DNA of 64,000 nt, taken from NCBI RefSeq assembly GCF_025574465.1, contig NZ_JAOBPP010000019.1, positions 248,001-312,000 of the forward strand, given 5' to 3'. The position numbers were made by a program, and so were the translations under genes. This DNA comes from Kordiimonas aestuarii (GTDB lineage Bacteria; Pseudomonadota; Alphaproteobacteria; Sphingomonadales; Kordiimonadaceae). Positions 7,946 to 16,441 of the stretch are shown in pieces; position 1 is the stretch's first letter, and each line of letters opens with the position of its first letter. Below the pieces are notes generated by a model. It made no database searches, had not been told where the DNA came from, and saw only the letters and a program-made list of their open reading frames with translations.

Positions 7946-9725
7946 CGGCACGGGTGGCGGTTCCTGTATAGATGCGGGTAAGCGCGCGCTGATGGGCAAG
8001 CGCCGTGTCCTCGGTGTCCAGGAGCTCAAGCGTCGGCCAAGCGCCGGAGGCAATAGCGTCGAGGCTGGGAGTCTCCTGGCCCAGCCGCATCCGGTAAAGC
8101 CACAAGTTGGCCATCACGCGCTCGATGTAGCTGCGGGTTTCATAAAAGCCGATGGATTCGATGAACAACAGCGGGTCTTCACCGTATATAACCTCCTGGT
8201 GCCAGCCCATCAGGCTGCCGGGGCCGCCATTGTAGGCCGCGAGCGCCATAAAGAGGTTGCCTTCCACATAGTCCATATCAAGCAGGTATTCAATATACTG
8301 CTGGCCCAGTGCCATATTGAATTCAGGTTCAAACAGCCTGTTGCGGTTACGCTTGAGCAGCTTGCGGTTCTTGCTGATATAGCTTGCTGTTGCGGGCATC
8401 ACCTGCATCAGGCCGCCAGCACCCACGCGGCTTTTGGCGCGGATGCGGAAGTCACTTTCCTTGCGGACCATGGCAAAAATCAGCGCGCGGTCCACCGAAA
8501 AACCACCTGCTGGTGCCCAGTCAGGCAAGGGGTAGCGCACCGCGGTTGACGCTGGTTTGCCGATACCGCCCGCGCGGCCAAGACGTATCTGGATATTGGG
8601 CAGGTTCAGGCGTGCGCCCAGCGCGAGCAGGTCTTCCTGCACCGTGGTGCCTTCACGTCCCCACAGAAGGCGAAGCTCTTCGTCGGCAATGTCATCGCGT
8701 CCGATTTCGGTCAGCGCAATGGCACGGTGGGTGGCCGGATGGTCCAGCAACCTTTCAAGCGCGTCGGGCCGGAGTTCCGGTACCGACCAGTCAATATCGG
8801 GTTTTATGCCAAGCTGGCGGCTCGCGATTAAACCGTAGAATGTCTCGACATAATTGCTGGCGGCCCTCAGGTGTTCTGCGCCCCGGCTGACATCGCCGAG
8901 CCTGTAGGCAGCACGTCCGGCCCAGAACTGACCTGCAGACAAAAGCCAGCTGCCCGCCCGTTCCGAGTTGGCCAGATGGCTAAAATGCTCATAGGCCTTG
9001 GCATAGTCGCCGGTACGCCAGTTGGAGAGACCGGCAATCCAGTCGACTTCCGGCACAATCTCCCGCGCCATTTCCGCTGCGTGGGTCGAGAGCACCAGTG
9101 CTTTAAAATCGTTCGATTTATAATAATAGCTGGAGGCAATGCGTTCGAGAGCCTCGGCCTCTTCATAGGGCACCAGCAAGTCTCTCTCAACCATTGCCCA
9201 ATAGCGTTTTTCGGCGCGTTCGGGTTCGCCTTCGCGCACATAGCGCCGCACATTGGCCATGAAGGTTGTCACGGAACTGCGTTCCTCGCGGGTGCGGCTG
9301 GGCAGCGGCGGCTTGGGATCAGCGGCTTGCCCGGTAACGCCAGGATACCGGGTGTCGCTGGGGCGCCTTGGCGCATGGGCCTTGCCCTGTCTGCGCCGTG
9401 CCAGGCTATAGACACGCCAGGCGTTTGGATGGTCGGCATAGGCCTTCAACCACCCGGCAAGTTCGGTATATTTGCTGCGATAGCCGGTCGGGTGCATATA
9501 GCGCTGGAACCAGACATGGCCCATCAGGACCGGGTTCTCAAGCTGCATGATCATCTTGTCAGCCTGATTCCACTTTGCCTGTTCCTGCAGCTCAAAGATG
9601 CGCCTGTAGCGGTTGATGTCTTCGCTGTTCAGAACCGTGGGGATCTCTGCCGGAGCGGCGTGGGCGGCCGGGCTGACGGCAAGAAACAGGAAACAGATAC
9701 TGACCAGAAGGATTCTGACACTCAT
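7938..9725 (-). CDS. Soluble lytic murein transglycosylase (Slt type)
   Basis: A 595-residue periplasmic enzyme that cleaves the MurNAc-GlcNAc bond of peptidoglycan to give 1,6-anhydro ends. It has a signal peptide (to about AHAAP, residue 25), a long alpha-helical U-shaped region, and a C-terminal SLT domain with catalytic Glu in 'AMVRKESDFRIRAKS', followed by 'GAGGLMQVMPATA' and 'ALAAYNGGPGS'. The ATG at 9725 overlaps the stop of the upstream DNA glycosylase gene by four bases (ATGA). Confidence 0.92.
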   Translation of the reverse strand: MSVRILLVSICFLFLAVSPAAHAAPAEIPTVLNSEDINRYRRIFELQEQAKWNQADKMIMQLENPVLMGHVWFQRYMHPTGYRSKYTELAGWLKAYADHPNAWRVYSLARRRQGKAHAPRRPSDTRYPGVTGQAADPKPPLPSRTREERSSVTTFMANVRRYVREGEPERAEKRYWAMVERDLLVPYEEAEALERIASSYYYKSNDFKALVLSTHAAEMAREIVPEVDWIAGLSNWRTGDYAKAYEHFSHLANSERAGSWLLSAGQFWAGRAAYRLGDVSRGAEHLRAASNYVETFYGLIASRQLGIKPDIDWSVPELRPDALERLLDHPATHRAIALTEIGRDDIADEELRLLWGREGTTVQEDLLALGARLNLPNIQIRLGRAGGIGKPASTAVRYPLPDWAPAGGFSVDRALIFAMVRKESDFRIRAKSRVGAGGLMQVMPATASYISKNRKLLKRNRNRLFEPEFNMALGQQYIEYLLDMDYVEGNLFMALAAYNGGPGSLMGWHQEVIYGEDPLLFIESIGFYETRSYIERVMANLWLYRMRLGQETPSLDAIASGAWPTLELLDTEDTALAHQRALTRIYTGTATRADD

Positions 9726-10573
9726 AACGACTGAAGCTTCCTTTTGACTGCAAGCAGGTCACGCCACGCAAGCCCCTTGAGGTGTGGCTGGCGCAGCAGA
9801 TAGGCAGGGTGATACGCAGGCAATGCGGCAATTTTCTGACTGCCGATACCCAGTTCCTTCCACCGGCCACGCAACCGGGTGATCCCGTCTTCCGTGCCAA
9901 GAAGCGCCTTGGCGGAGACTCCGCCAAGCATCAAAACAACCTTGGGTTCCGCCAGTTCAATGTGGCGCCTGATGAACGGCAGGCACATGGCAATGATGGC
10001 GTGATCGGGCGTGCGGTTGCCCAAGGGCCGCCATGGCACCACATTGGAAATATAGACGTTTTTCTCTCGGCTCATGCCAGCCGCAGCAAGCATGCGGTCA
10101 AGCAGTTGGCCGGAGACGCCAACAAAAGGTTTGCCCATGCGGTCCTCGTCCGCGCCGGGCGCTTCGCCAACAATCATCAGCGGCGCGCCCCGGGTGCCAT
10201 CTGCGAACACCGTGTTTTTCGCGGACCGTTTCAGCAAGCCGCCATCAAAATCTTTCAGCGCGGCCTCCAGCTCCGCAAGGCTGTTACAGCCTGCGGCGAT
10301 GCTTTCAGCTGCGGCTTGTCCTGCGCCACTGATGGCCTGCACTGGTTTGGCTTCAACCCGGCGCGGTCCCGTTGGTTGTTGCTGTGGCGGCTGCGCGACG
10401 CGGGTATTTTGTGGCTGGGCGGGGCCGGTCGTTGGCTGCAATGCGGCGGCCGGGGCGCTGAACTTATCGACACATTCGTCCCAGACGGCTTCGTCCGCTC
10501 CCATGGCAATGTGCCAGGCTAGCAGGGCGGTGGGGTCGTTATGGTCCAAAGGTGTGTCTTGCATTGTCGCCAT
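9722..10573 (-). CDS. Family 4-type uracil-DNA glycosylase
   Basis: A roughly 283-residue DNA repair enzyme that removes uracil from DNA. It shows the motif A region 'IVGEAPGADEDRMGKPFVG', 'SGQLLDRMLAAAG', 'NVVPWRPLGNRTP' and the motif B-like 'PAYHPAYLLRQP'. The N-terminal 100 residues are Pro/Gln-rich and probably unstructured. Only three Cys are present (in DECV, AGCN and AMCLPF), so the classical four-Cys iron-sulphur set is not complete. Possible starts are 10603, 10573 and 10564; none has a strong ribosome site and I use the ATG at 10573. Confidence 0.85.
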   Translation of the reverse strand: MATMQDTPLDHNDPTALLAWHIAMGADEAVWDECVDKFSAPAAALQPTTGPAQPQNTRVAQPPQQQPTGPRRVEAKPVQAISGAGQAAAESIAAGCNSLAELEAALKDFDGGLLKRSAKNTVFADGTRGAPLMIVGEAPGADEDRMGKPFVGVSGQLLDRMLAAAGMSREKNVYISNVVPWRPLGNRTPDHAIIAMCLPFIRRHIELAEPKVVLMLGGVSAKALLGTEDGITRLRGRWKELGIGSQKIAALPAYHPAYLLRQPHLKGLAWRDLLAVKRKLQSL

Positions 10574-10725
10574 ATGAATCAAGTTGATGGCGCCACTATA
10601 CAAGGCCAGACCTTAAAATTGCATTGAATTTTTGATGTGTTTTGAGTGCGGGGGTGACGTCGCGGCACGCGGGCCTCCGAGTAAGCATCTGAGCTGAACC
10701 GCTAAAAATAAAGCCCCGCAACTGT

Positions 10726-10754
10726 TTGACGTTTTACCCGCGCACAGGCATAAA
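10726..10754 (+). promoter_or_regulatory. Candidate sigma-70 promoter for the ETF-QO gene
   Basis: TTGACG at 10726-10731 and CATAAA at 10749-10754 are separated by 17 bases, about 100 bases before the start codon. The rest of the 10604-10856 gap shows no other feature. This is a motif match only. Confidence 0.4.
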
Positions 10755-10856
10755 CACTTGAAATCTGGTGTCTGCGGTCCAGTTTCCGACAGACCCCGCC
10801 TTACTGGGTAAGCCAGATGGGGTAAATCGGAATTGGGAAGTTTGAAGGAGCGGCGC

Positions 10857-12515
10857 ATGGAACGCGAATCCATGGAATTTGATGTTGTGATCGTGGGCGG
10901 CGGCCCAGCTGGCCTTTCGGCCGCGATCCGGCTGATGCAATTGGCGCAGGAAAAAGAGCAGGAGCTCATGGTCTGCGTAATCGAGAAGGGCTCTGAGGTC
11001 GGTGCCCATATCCTCTCGGGCGCGGTGGTTGACCCGATTGCGCTCAATGAACTGATCCCTGACTGGCAGGAAAAAGGCGCGCCGATGAGCACGCCGGTGA
11101 CGGAAAACCACCACTGGATCCTGTCGGAGACCAGTAAAACCGAATTCCCGCACTTCCTGCTGCCACCCTTGTTGTCGAACAAGGGTATGTATACCCTGTC
11201 GCTTGGCAACCTCACGCGCTGGTTGGCCGAACAGGCTGAGGCCATGGGGGTTGAGATTTACCCGGGCTTCGCAGGGGCTGAGGTGCTATACCATGAAGAC
11301 GGCCGTGTAAGGGGGGTAGCGACAGGCGACATGGGCGTCGCGCGCGACGGCAGCCATAAAGCGGGCTACGAGCCGGGTATGGAGCTGCATGCAAAATACA
11401 CCCTGTTTGCTGAAGGTTGCCGCGGTTCCCTGACCAAAGGGCTAGAGAAGAAGTTTGACCTGCGCGCCGACAGCCAGCACCAGACCTACGGCATTGGAAT
11501 CAAGGAGCTTTGGGACATCGACCCCGCCAAGCACAAGCCGGGCCGCGTGATCCACAGCCAGGGCTGGCCGCTCACGGAGGATGCCGGTGGCGGTTTTATC
11601 TATCACCAGGAAAACAATCAGATTGCTATCGGCTTTGTGGTCACGCTTGATTACAAGAACCCGTATCTCTCGCCATTTGATGAAATGCAGCGTTTCAAGA
11701 ACCACCCGGCGGTCAAGGAAATTCTTGAGGGCGGCCGTCGTGTCTCATATGGCGCGCGGGCGATCAATGAAGGTGGTTTGCAGTCCGTGCCGAAGCTCAG
11801 TTTCCCGGGTGGTGCGCTGATAGGCTGTGCCGCTGGCTTTGTGAATGTGCCGCGCATCAAAGGCAGCCACAATGCCATGAAGTCCGGCATGCTGGCGGCC
11901 GGAGCCGCGTTTGACGCGATTGTCGGCGGCTCAGCGGGTGAAGTCGAGCTGACATCCTATCCGGAAGCATTCAAAAACAGCTGGATCTACAAGGACCTGC
12001 ACAAGGTGCGTAACGTACGTCCGGCATTGTCCAAATTTGGTGTAACCCTTGGCACGCTATATTCCGGGCTTGATATGTGGCTCAATAATATCGGCCTTGG
12101 CTTTCTTGTGCCGTGGACCTTCAAGCACGGCCACAAGGATAACGAAGCGACGGAAAAAGCCGCGAACGCCAAACCGATCAATTATCCAAAACCGGACGGA
12201 AAGATCACGTTTGACAAACTTTCGTCGGTTTTTCTCTCTAATACCAACCATGAGGAAGATCAACCGATCCACCTGACGCTCAAGAATGCGACGGTGCCGG
12301 TTGAGGTCAACCTCAAGGATTATGCAGGGCCTGAGCAACGTTATTGCCCGGCCGGTGTTTACGAGTTCATCGAGGGCGACAGCGGCGACAAAAAGCTGCA
12401 GATCAACGCGCAGAACTGTGTTCACTGTAAAACCTGTGATATCAAGGATATTACACAGAATATCAATTGGGTGGTGCCAGAGGGCGGTGGAGGCCCCAAC
12501 TACCCGAATATGTAG
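10857..12515 (+). CDS. Electron transfer flavoprotein-ubiquinone oxidoreductase
   Basis: A 552-residue inner-membrane-associated flavoprotein that passes electrons from ETF, reduced by acyl-CoA dehydrogenases, to ubiquinone. It has the FAD motif GGGPAGLS (about residues 14-21), the ETF-QO signatures 'VIEKGSEVGAHILSGAV', 'SHNAMKSGMLA', and a C-terminal 4Fe-4S site with Cys497, Cys521, Cys524 and Cys527 (CPAGVYEF and CVHCKTC). The ATG at 10857 has GAAGGAG six bases upstream and is preferred to the TTG at 10833. The length equals that of known members. Confidence 0.96.
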   Translation: MERESMEFDVVIVGGGPAGLSAAIRLMQLAQEKEQELMVCVIEKGSEVGAHILSGAVVDPIALNELIPDWQEKGAPMSTPVTENHHWILSETSKTEFPHFLLPPLLSNKGMYTLSLGNLTRWLAEQAEAMGVEIYPGFAGAEVLYHEDGRVRGVATGDMGVARDGSHKAGYEPGMELHAKYTLFAEGCRGSLTKGLEKKFDLRADSQHQTYGIGIKELWDIDPAKHKPGRVIHSQGWPLTEDAGGGFIYHQENNQIAIGFVVTLDYKNPYLSPFDEMQRFKNHPAVKEILEGGRRVSYGARAINEGGLQSVPKLSFPGGALIGCAAGFVNVPRIKGSHNAMKSGMLAAGAAFDAIVGGSAGEVELTSYPEAFKNSWIYKDLHKVRNVRPALSKFGVTLGTLYSGLDMWLNNIGLGFLVPWTFKHGHKDNEATEKAANAKPINYPKPDGKITFDKLSSVFLSNTNHEEDQPIHLTLKNATVPVEVNLKDYAGPEQRYCPAGVYEFIEGDSGDKKLQINAQNCVHCKTCDIKDITQNINWVVPEGGGGPNYPNM

Positions 12516-12536
12516 CGAGTTAACCAAAGGGCAAAA

Positions 12537-14261
12537 ATGAAGCCTATCACACCTATTTTTCTGGCTTTGGCGCTCTCGGCCTGCGTGGCTGAGGCGCCAG
12601 AGCGTCAGGTGGCTGCACCTGTCAACAGCCCTTTATACAGCGAATTTGAAGAGCACGACGAAAGTTCCAGCTTCTACGGGCCTTTTGTCGCTGCCACACT
12701 CGCGCACCACGATGACAATTATGCCAAGGCAGCCGGGTATTATCTCGACGCCCTGAATTCCGACCCGGATAGCCAGTTCGTGGCTGATCGGGCCTTTTTC
12801 CAGCTTTTATATGCAGGCCGTACCGATGACGCGGCTCGTGTCGCGGTCGACATTTTGCAAAAGCCAGATGCGCCGGACGATGATCTCATTCAAATGATGT
12901 ATGTGCTGGAGGCCTATAAACGGCAGGACTGGTCCGGGGTTCGCACGCGGCTGGCGGCTAGTAAAAATACCGGTTTTGGTTTCCTGGTCTCGCCAATTCT
13001 TGAGGCATGGAGTTACGCCGCCGAAGGTAACCGCGCGGATGCGATGGCGGCACTTGAGCCGCTTTTGTCCGACCCGCGTCTCAGCGGTATCGGTGACGAA
13101 CACCGCGCCTATATCCTTGATCACCTTGGGGCATTTGACGATGCCAAGGCCGCGTTCCTGAAGCTGGCGAATGCGGAACGTCCCACCTCATTCCAGCCTT
13201 TGGTGGCGTACGCATATATGCTTTACCGAAACGGGTACAAGGCGGACGCCCGCGCGTTTCTCGGCGAACAGACCCAGCGCTTCAATAAAAACGGCTTCCT
13301 GATGCGGGAGGGCATGCGCATTACATCGGGCTATGAACCGACGCAGGACACCTCAACCCCGCGCGGGGCGGCGGGAGCTGTGTTTTATGGCCTGGGTACC
13401 GAGTTCGCTCAGGGTCAGTCCCCGCAGGCCGGGGTGGTTTACCTGCGTGTGGCGTCCTACATGATGCCGGAGGTGGCTGAGACTTATATCATGCTTGGCG
13501 GGCTTCTTGAGAAACTCAACGTGCCGGGTGCTGCCGCCAGCGCTTATGCGGCTGTGCCGCAGCTCAGCCCCTTGCGCGAACTTGCGGACCTCAAGCGTAT
13601 TGGTGCCTTGCGCGCCGCCGGCGATATGGCCGCCGCGGAAACCATGGTGCGAGCTGGCCTGCGTGACAACCCGGCTGATTACACCCTCCTTGTGACCCTC
13701 GCGGACATGCTGCGGGAAAAAGAGTTGTTTGACGAGGCCGCGGTGCGCTACGGGCAGGCGATTGACCAGATACGGCAACCCAACACCCAGGACTGGTTTG
13801 TTTTCTTTGCACGGGGTGTCTGTTATGAGCGCTTGGACAAGTGGGATAAGGCAGAGGCAGACCTTATCACTGCGCTCAGGCTAAATCCCGGCGAAGCCAG
13901 CGTGTTGAACTATCTGGGTTATAGCTGGATCGACCGTGGTAAAAACGTCGACCGCGCCAAAGATATGATCCGCCAGGCGGTGGAGCAGCGGCCAGACGAC
14001 GGTTTTGTCATCGATAGCCTTGGCTGGGTGCATTACCTGACAGGCAACTATTCAGAAGCCGTGGTTGAGCTTGAAAAAGCGGTCAAGCTTGAGCCCAACG
14101 ACCCAACGATCAACCACCATCTGGGAGATGCCTACTGGCGCGTGGGGCGTAAGATCGAGGCACGCTTCCAGTGGCGGCACGCACTCGACAACGACCCGAG
14201 TGAGAAGGAGCGGCCCGAGCTTCTGCAAAAGCTGGATCTGGGCCTGCCGGACCTGTCGTGA
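12537..14261 (+). CDS. TPR-repeat lipoprotein
   Basis: A 574-residue protein with a lipoprotein signal (lipobox LSAC, Cys16) and TPR repeats throughout, clearest in the C-terminal half ('DKAEADLITALRLNPGEASVLNYLGYSWIDRG', 'SEAVVELEKAVKLEPNDPTINHHLGDAYW'). It should be tethered to an envelope membrane facing the periplasm. Proteins of this layout are common in alphaproteobacteria next to ispE; the function is unknown. It follows ETF-QO by 21 bases and its stop overlaps the GTG of ispE, so it is co-translated with ispE. Confidence 0.85.
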   Translation: MKPITPIFLALALSACVAEAPERQVAAPVNSPLYSEFEEHDESSSFYGPFVAATLAHHDDNYAKAAGYYLDALNSDPDSQFVADRAFFQLLYAGRTDDAARVAVDILQKPDAPDDDLIQMMYVLEAYKRQDWSGVRTRLAASKNTGFGFLVSPILEAWSYAAEGNRADAMAALEPLLSDPRLSGIGDEHRAYILDHLGAFDDAKAAFLKLANAERPTSFQPLVAYAYMLYRNGYKADARAFLGEQTQRFNKNGFLMREGMRITSGYEPTQDTSTPRGAAGAVFYGLGTEFAQGQSPQAGVVYLRVASYMMPEVAETYIMLGGLLEKLNVPGAAASAYAAVPQLSPLRELADLKRIGALRAAGDMAAAETMVRAGLRDNPADYTLLVTLADMLREKELFDEAAVRYGQAIDQIRQPNTQDWFVFFARGVCYERLDKWDKAEADLITALRLNPGEASVLNYLGYSWIDRGKNVDRAKDMIRQAVEQRPDDGFVIDSLGWVHYLTGNYSEAVVELEKAVKLEPNDPTINHHLGDAYWRVGRKIEARFQWRHALDNDPSEKERPELLQKLDLGLPDLS

Positions 14262-15139
14262 AAAGGCGGCAGGAGGGGCAGAGCGTACGGGTGACCGCAC
14301 CGGCCAAGGTTAATCTGTTTCTGCATATTACCGGTCGTCGGGACGACGGCCTTCACTTGCTGGAGAGCCTTTTTGTCTTCACCAACAATGGCGACACCAT
14401 TACGGTAACTCATGGTGAAAGCTTGAGTTTTTCACTTGTAGGGCCGTTTTCCGGCGCGCTGGATGCTGGCGGTGACAATCTTGTCATGAAGGCCGCGGCG
14501 GCGCTGGCCCATGCCGCCGGGATCAAGGCCAAGGCCACCATAACGCTTGAGAAAAACCTGCCGGTTGCAGCGGGTATTGGCGGTGGCTCGGCCGATGCGG
14601 CGGCAACCCTGTTGGCATTGAACCGGTTCTGGCGGCTGGACTGGCCTCTTGAAAAGCTTGCGCCGATAGCGCTGTCCCTTGGGGCCGATGTCCCCGCATG
14701 CCTTTATAATAAACCACTTTATGTTCAGGGGGTTGGCGAAAAATTGACGCCGGTGGATCTTGGATTTACCGCCGGCATGCTGCTCGTGAACCCGAACAGG
14801 GAGCTGTCGACCCCGGCGGTTTTTAATGCATTCCGGGACGCGGCGACACCATTTGATGCCCCGATGGCGGGGGGCAGCAAGCCTTGGCAAACGGTGGAAG
14901 GCCTGCAAAACGACACGCAAAATTCGCTGCAGCAGCCAGCGATCAGCGCGTGCCCGGACATTCAGGGCGTGCTTGATTACCTGATCGCCATTCCGGGTGT
15001 GAAACTGGCGCGGATGTCAGGCAGCGGTGCCACATGTCTTGCCCTTTTTGACAATAAGGCCGAGGCGGAAGCTGCAAAGACGCGGGGGGAAAAAACCAAG
15101 CCGGAATGGTGGTTTATGGCAGATGAGATGACTAGCTGA
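14258..15139 (+). CDS. ispE: 4-diphosphocytidyl-2-C-methyl-D-erythritol kinase
   Basis: A 293-residue GHMP kinase that phosphorylates CDP-methylerythritol in the MEP pathway of isoprenoid precursor synthesis. Motifs are the N-terminal 'APAKVNLFLHITGRRDDGLH', the ATP loop 'PVAAGIGGGSADAAATLL' (about residues 100-117) and the C-terminal 'LARMSGSGATCLALF'. The start is a GTG at 14258 that overlaps the upstream TGA in a GTGA junction. The C-terminus is followed by the tRNA-Gln gene. Confidence 0.95.
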   Translation: MKRRQEGQSVRVTAPAKVNLFLHITGRRDDGLHLLESLFVFTNNGDTITVTHGESLSFSLVGPFSGALDAGGDNLVMKAAAALAHAAGIKAKATITLEKNLPVAAGIGGGSADAAATLLALNRFWRLDWPLEKLAPIALSLGADVPACLYNKPLYVQGVGEKLTPVDLGFTAGMLLVNPNRELSTPAVFNAFRDAATPFDAPMAGGSKPWQTVEGLQNDTQNSLQQPAISACPDIQGVLDYLIAIPGVKLARMSGSGATCLALFDNKAEAEAAKTRGEKTKPEWWFMADEMTS

Positions 15140-15204
15140 CCGGCCGTATCAGGGGGGCGCGTGCCCTGCATCGGCAAAATTGCGAAAAAGCTTTAAAAAA
15201 GGTC

Positions 15205-15233
15205 TTTACAGGGAAGGGCAGTTTGATTAAAAC
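15205..15233 (+). promoter_or_regulatory. Candidate promoter of tRNA-Gln
   Basis: TTTACA at 15205-15210 and TAAAAC at 15228-15233 with a 17-base spacer lie about 17 bases before the 5' end of the tRNA. This is a motif match only. Confidence 0.4.
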
Positions 15234-15249
15234 CGCGCCACAACCCAGT

Positions 15250-15324
15250 TGGGGCGTCGCCAAGCGGTAAGGCATCGGTTTTTGGTATCGACATGCGGAG
15301 GTTCGAATCCTCCCGCCCCAGCCA
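15250..15324 (+). tRNA. tRNA-Gln (anticodon TTG)
   Basis: The sequence folds into a full cloverleaf. The acceptor stem TGGGGCG pairs with CGCCCCA, the D stem is GCC/GGC, the anticodon stem TCGGT/ATCGA encloses the loop with TTG, and the T stem GGAGG/CCTCC encloses TTCGAAT. The discriminator is G and CCA is encoded (15322-15324). It reads CAA and, with wobble, CAG codons. Confidence 0.95.
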
Positions 15325-15367
15325 CTCTCCCCCCTCAATATCATTTTCAAGAATCCGAGACATATCT

Positions 15368-15426
15368 GTGCGGAAAACGCGGATTTCTGTGCGAAACCTG
15401 TGCGGGTTTTGTGCGAATTCCGTGCG
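15368..15426. repeat. Phased short direct repeats (GTGCG every 11 bp)
   Basis: GTGCG occurs at 15368, 15389, 15400, 15411 and 15422, i.e. spacings of 21, 11, 11 and 11 bases, with an imperfect unit (ACGCG) near 15377. The units read roughly 'tGTGCGaaacc, tGTGCGggttt, tGTGCGaattc'. An 11-bp period places the motif on one face of the helix, which suggests a protein-binding array. It lies between tRNA-Gln and the TonB-C gene. Confidence 0.65.
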
Positions 15427-15442
15427 GCGGCATTTTGGGTCT

Positions 15443-15470
15443 GAGCTATGCGTTTTTCGCATATCAGCTC
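15443..15470. repeat. Imperfect inverted repeat
   Basis: GAGCT-ATGCG, a TTTTT loop, CGCAT, a 3-base bulge, and AGCTC form a 10-bp stem. No T run follows, so it is not a clear terminator. It may end the tRNA transcript or belong to the regulatory region of the next gene. Confidence 0.45.
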
Positions 15471-15581
15471 GGCCCGAATAGTGTTTAATTCACATGGCTG
15501 CGATAATCCTGAAACAGAGCGAGCGCATAAAGGGCCTGCGCCACGGAAGGCGCCAGAATTTATGTTTCAGGAGCTATCGAA

Positions 15582-16283
15582 ATGTCTTTCCCAGTGTTGA
15601 AATCCGCAGTGTTGAAACCCGCAGCGCTTTCCCTCGCACTTGCCGCTGTCGCTTTCCCGGCAGCCGCTCACGAGCAAACTGCCGGTGAAGCGGTATGGGG
15701 CAAACAGGTCCGTGCCAAGCTTGCCGAAGTCAGCCGCTATCCGGCCCGCGCAGCGGACCTTGGTATCGAAGGTACCGCGAAACTGCGTGTTGATGTTAAC
15801 AAAACCGGCGAAGTAACAGGCATCGCGCTTGTTCAGTCGTCCGGTTCCAACCTGCTCGACAAGGCCGCGCTTGGTATGGCACGTGACCTCGACCGTCTGC
15901 CAGCGCTTGATATCGCCGGCGACACCCACAGTTTTGTAGTACCGCTGAGCTTCCGACTTGCTGACGAAGGCGTAAAAGCCGCGAAACAGGACCCGGTCGC
16001 GAAATGGCGTGACAGCGTACGCCGCCGCGTCGCCAACACGGTTTCCTACCCGGCTGACCTCGTTGAAGGGGGTGTTGAGGGCCGCGTGAAGGTCCGCCTG
16101 ACAGTTGATGCTGACGGCACCGTTGCCCGTCAGGAAATTGCACAATCTTCCGGCCATGAAGCGCTGGATGCTGAAGCTCTTTTGCTGGCAGGCCGCCTTG
16201 GCAAGCTGCCAAACCTGCCGGAAGGCCAGACGGCGGGTGAGCTTGTCCTGCCGGTTGTCTACAAGATTGCAGCGAATCGCTAA
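15582..16283 (+). CDS. Secreted protein with two TonB C-terminal-type domains
   Basis: A 233-residue protein with a signal peptide (about residues 1-29, ending PAAAHE) and two tandem TonB-C-like domains (about 45-112 and 140-225). Each has the pattern 'YPA(R/D)..(D/V)..GVEGxxKxRLxVxxxGxV' followed by 'QSSGxxxLDxxAL'. There is no anchor helix and no Pro-rich linker, so it cannot act as a normal TonB; it may bind outer-membrane receptors or be a periplasmic adaptor. AGGAG precedes the ATG. A strong terminator follows. Confidence 0.8.
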   Translation: MSFPVLKSAVLKPAALSLALAAVAFPAAAHEQTAGEAVWGKQVRAKLAEVSRYPARAADLGIEGTAKLRVDVNKTGEVTGIALVQSSGSNLLDKAALGMARDLDRLPALDIAGDTHSFVVPLSFRLADEGVKAAKQDPVAKWRDSVRRRVANTVSYPADLVEGGVEGRVKVRLTVDADGTVARQEIAQSSGHEALDAEALLLAGRLGKLPNLPEGQTAGELVLPVVYKIAANR

Positions 16284-16319
16284 AGCGTTTCTCTATCTTT
16301 CCTCTTCCCACACTCGAAA

Positions 16320-16355
16320 GGGGCGGTCCTCCCACCGTCCCTTATTTTTTCTTTT
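16320..16355 (+). terminator. Rho-independent terminator
   Basis: GGGGCGGT (16320-16327) pairs with ACCGTCCC (16334-16341) through a 6-base loop, followed by a T-rich run to 16355. It ends the TonB-C gene. Confidence 0.85.
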
Positions 16356-16441
16356 GGAAATCAAGCCGATATGCCTTGAGGCCGCCACGTCTTTCAGGCA
16401 CCTTGGAGCTGAGTTCACACAACGCTCGGGAGCAGACCATC

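Noticed and set aside
15250..15470. Integrated element at tRNA-Gln
   Set aside because: There is no integrase, no duplicate of the tRNA 3' end and no shift in gene content downstream.
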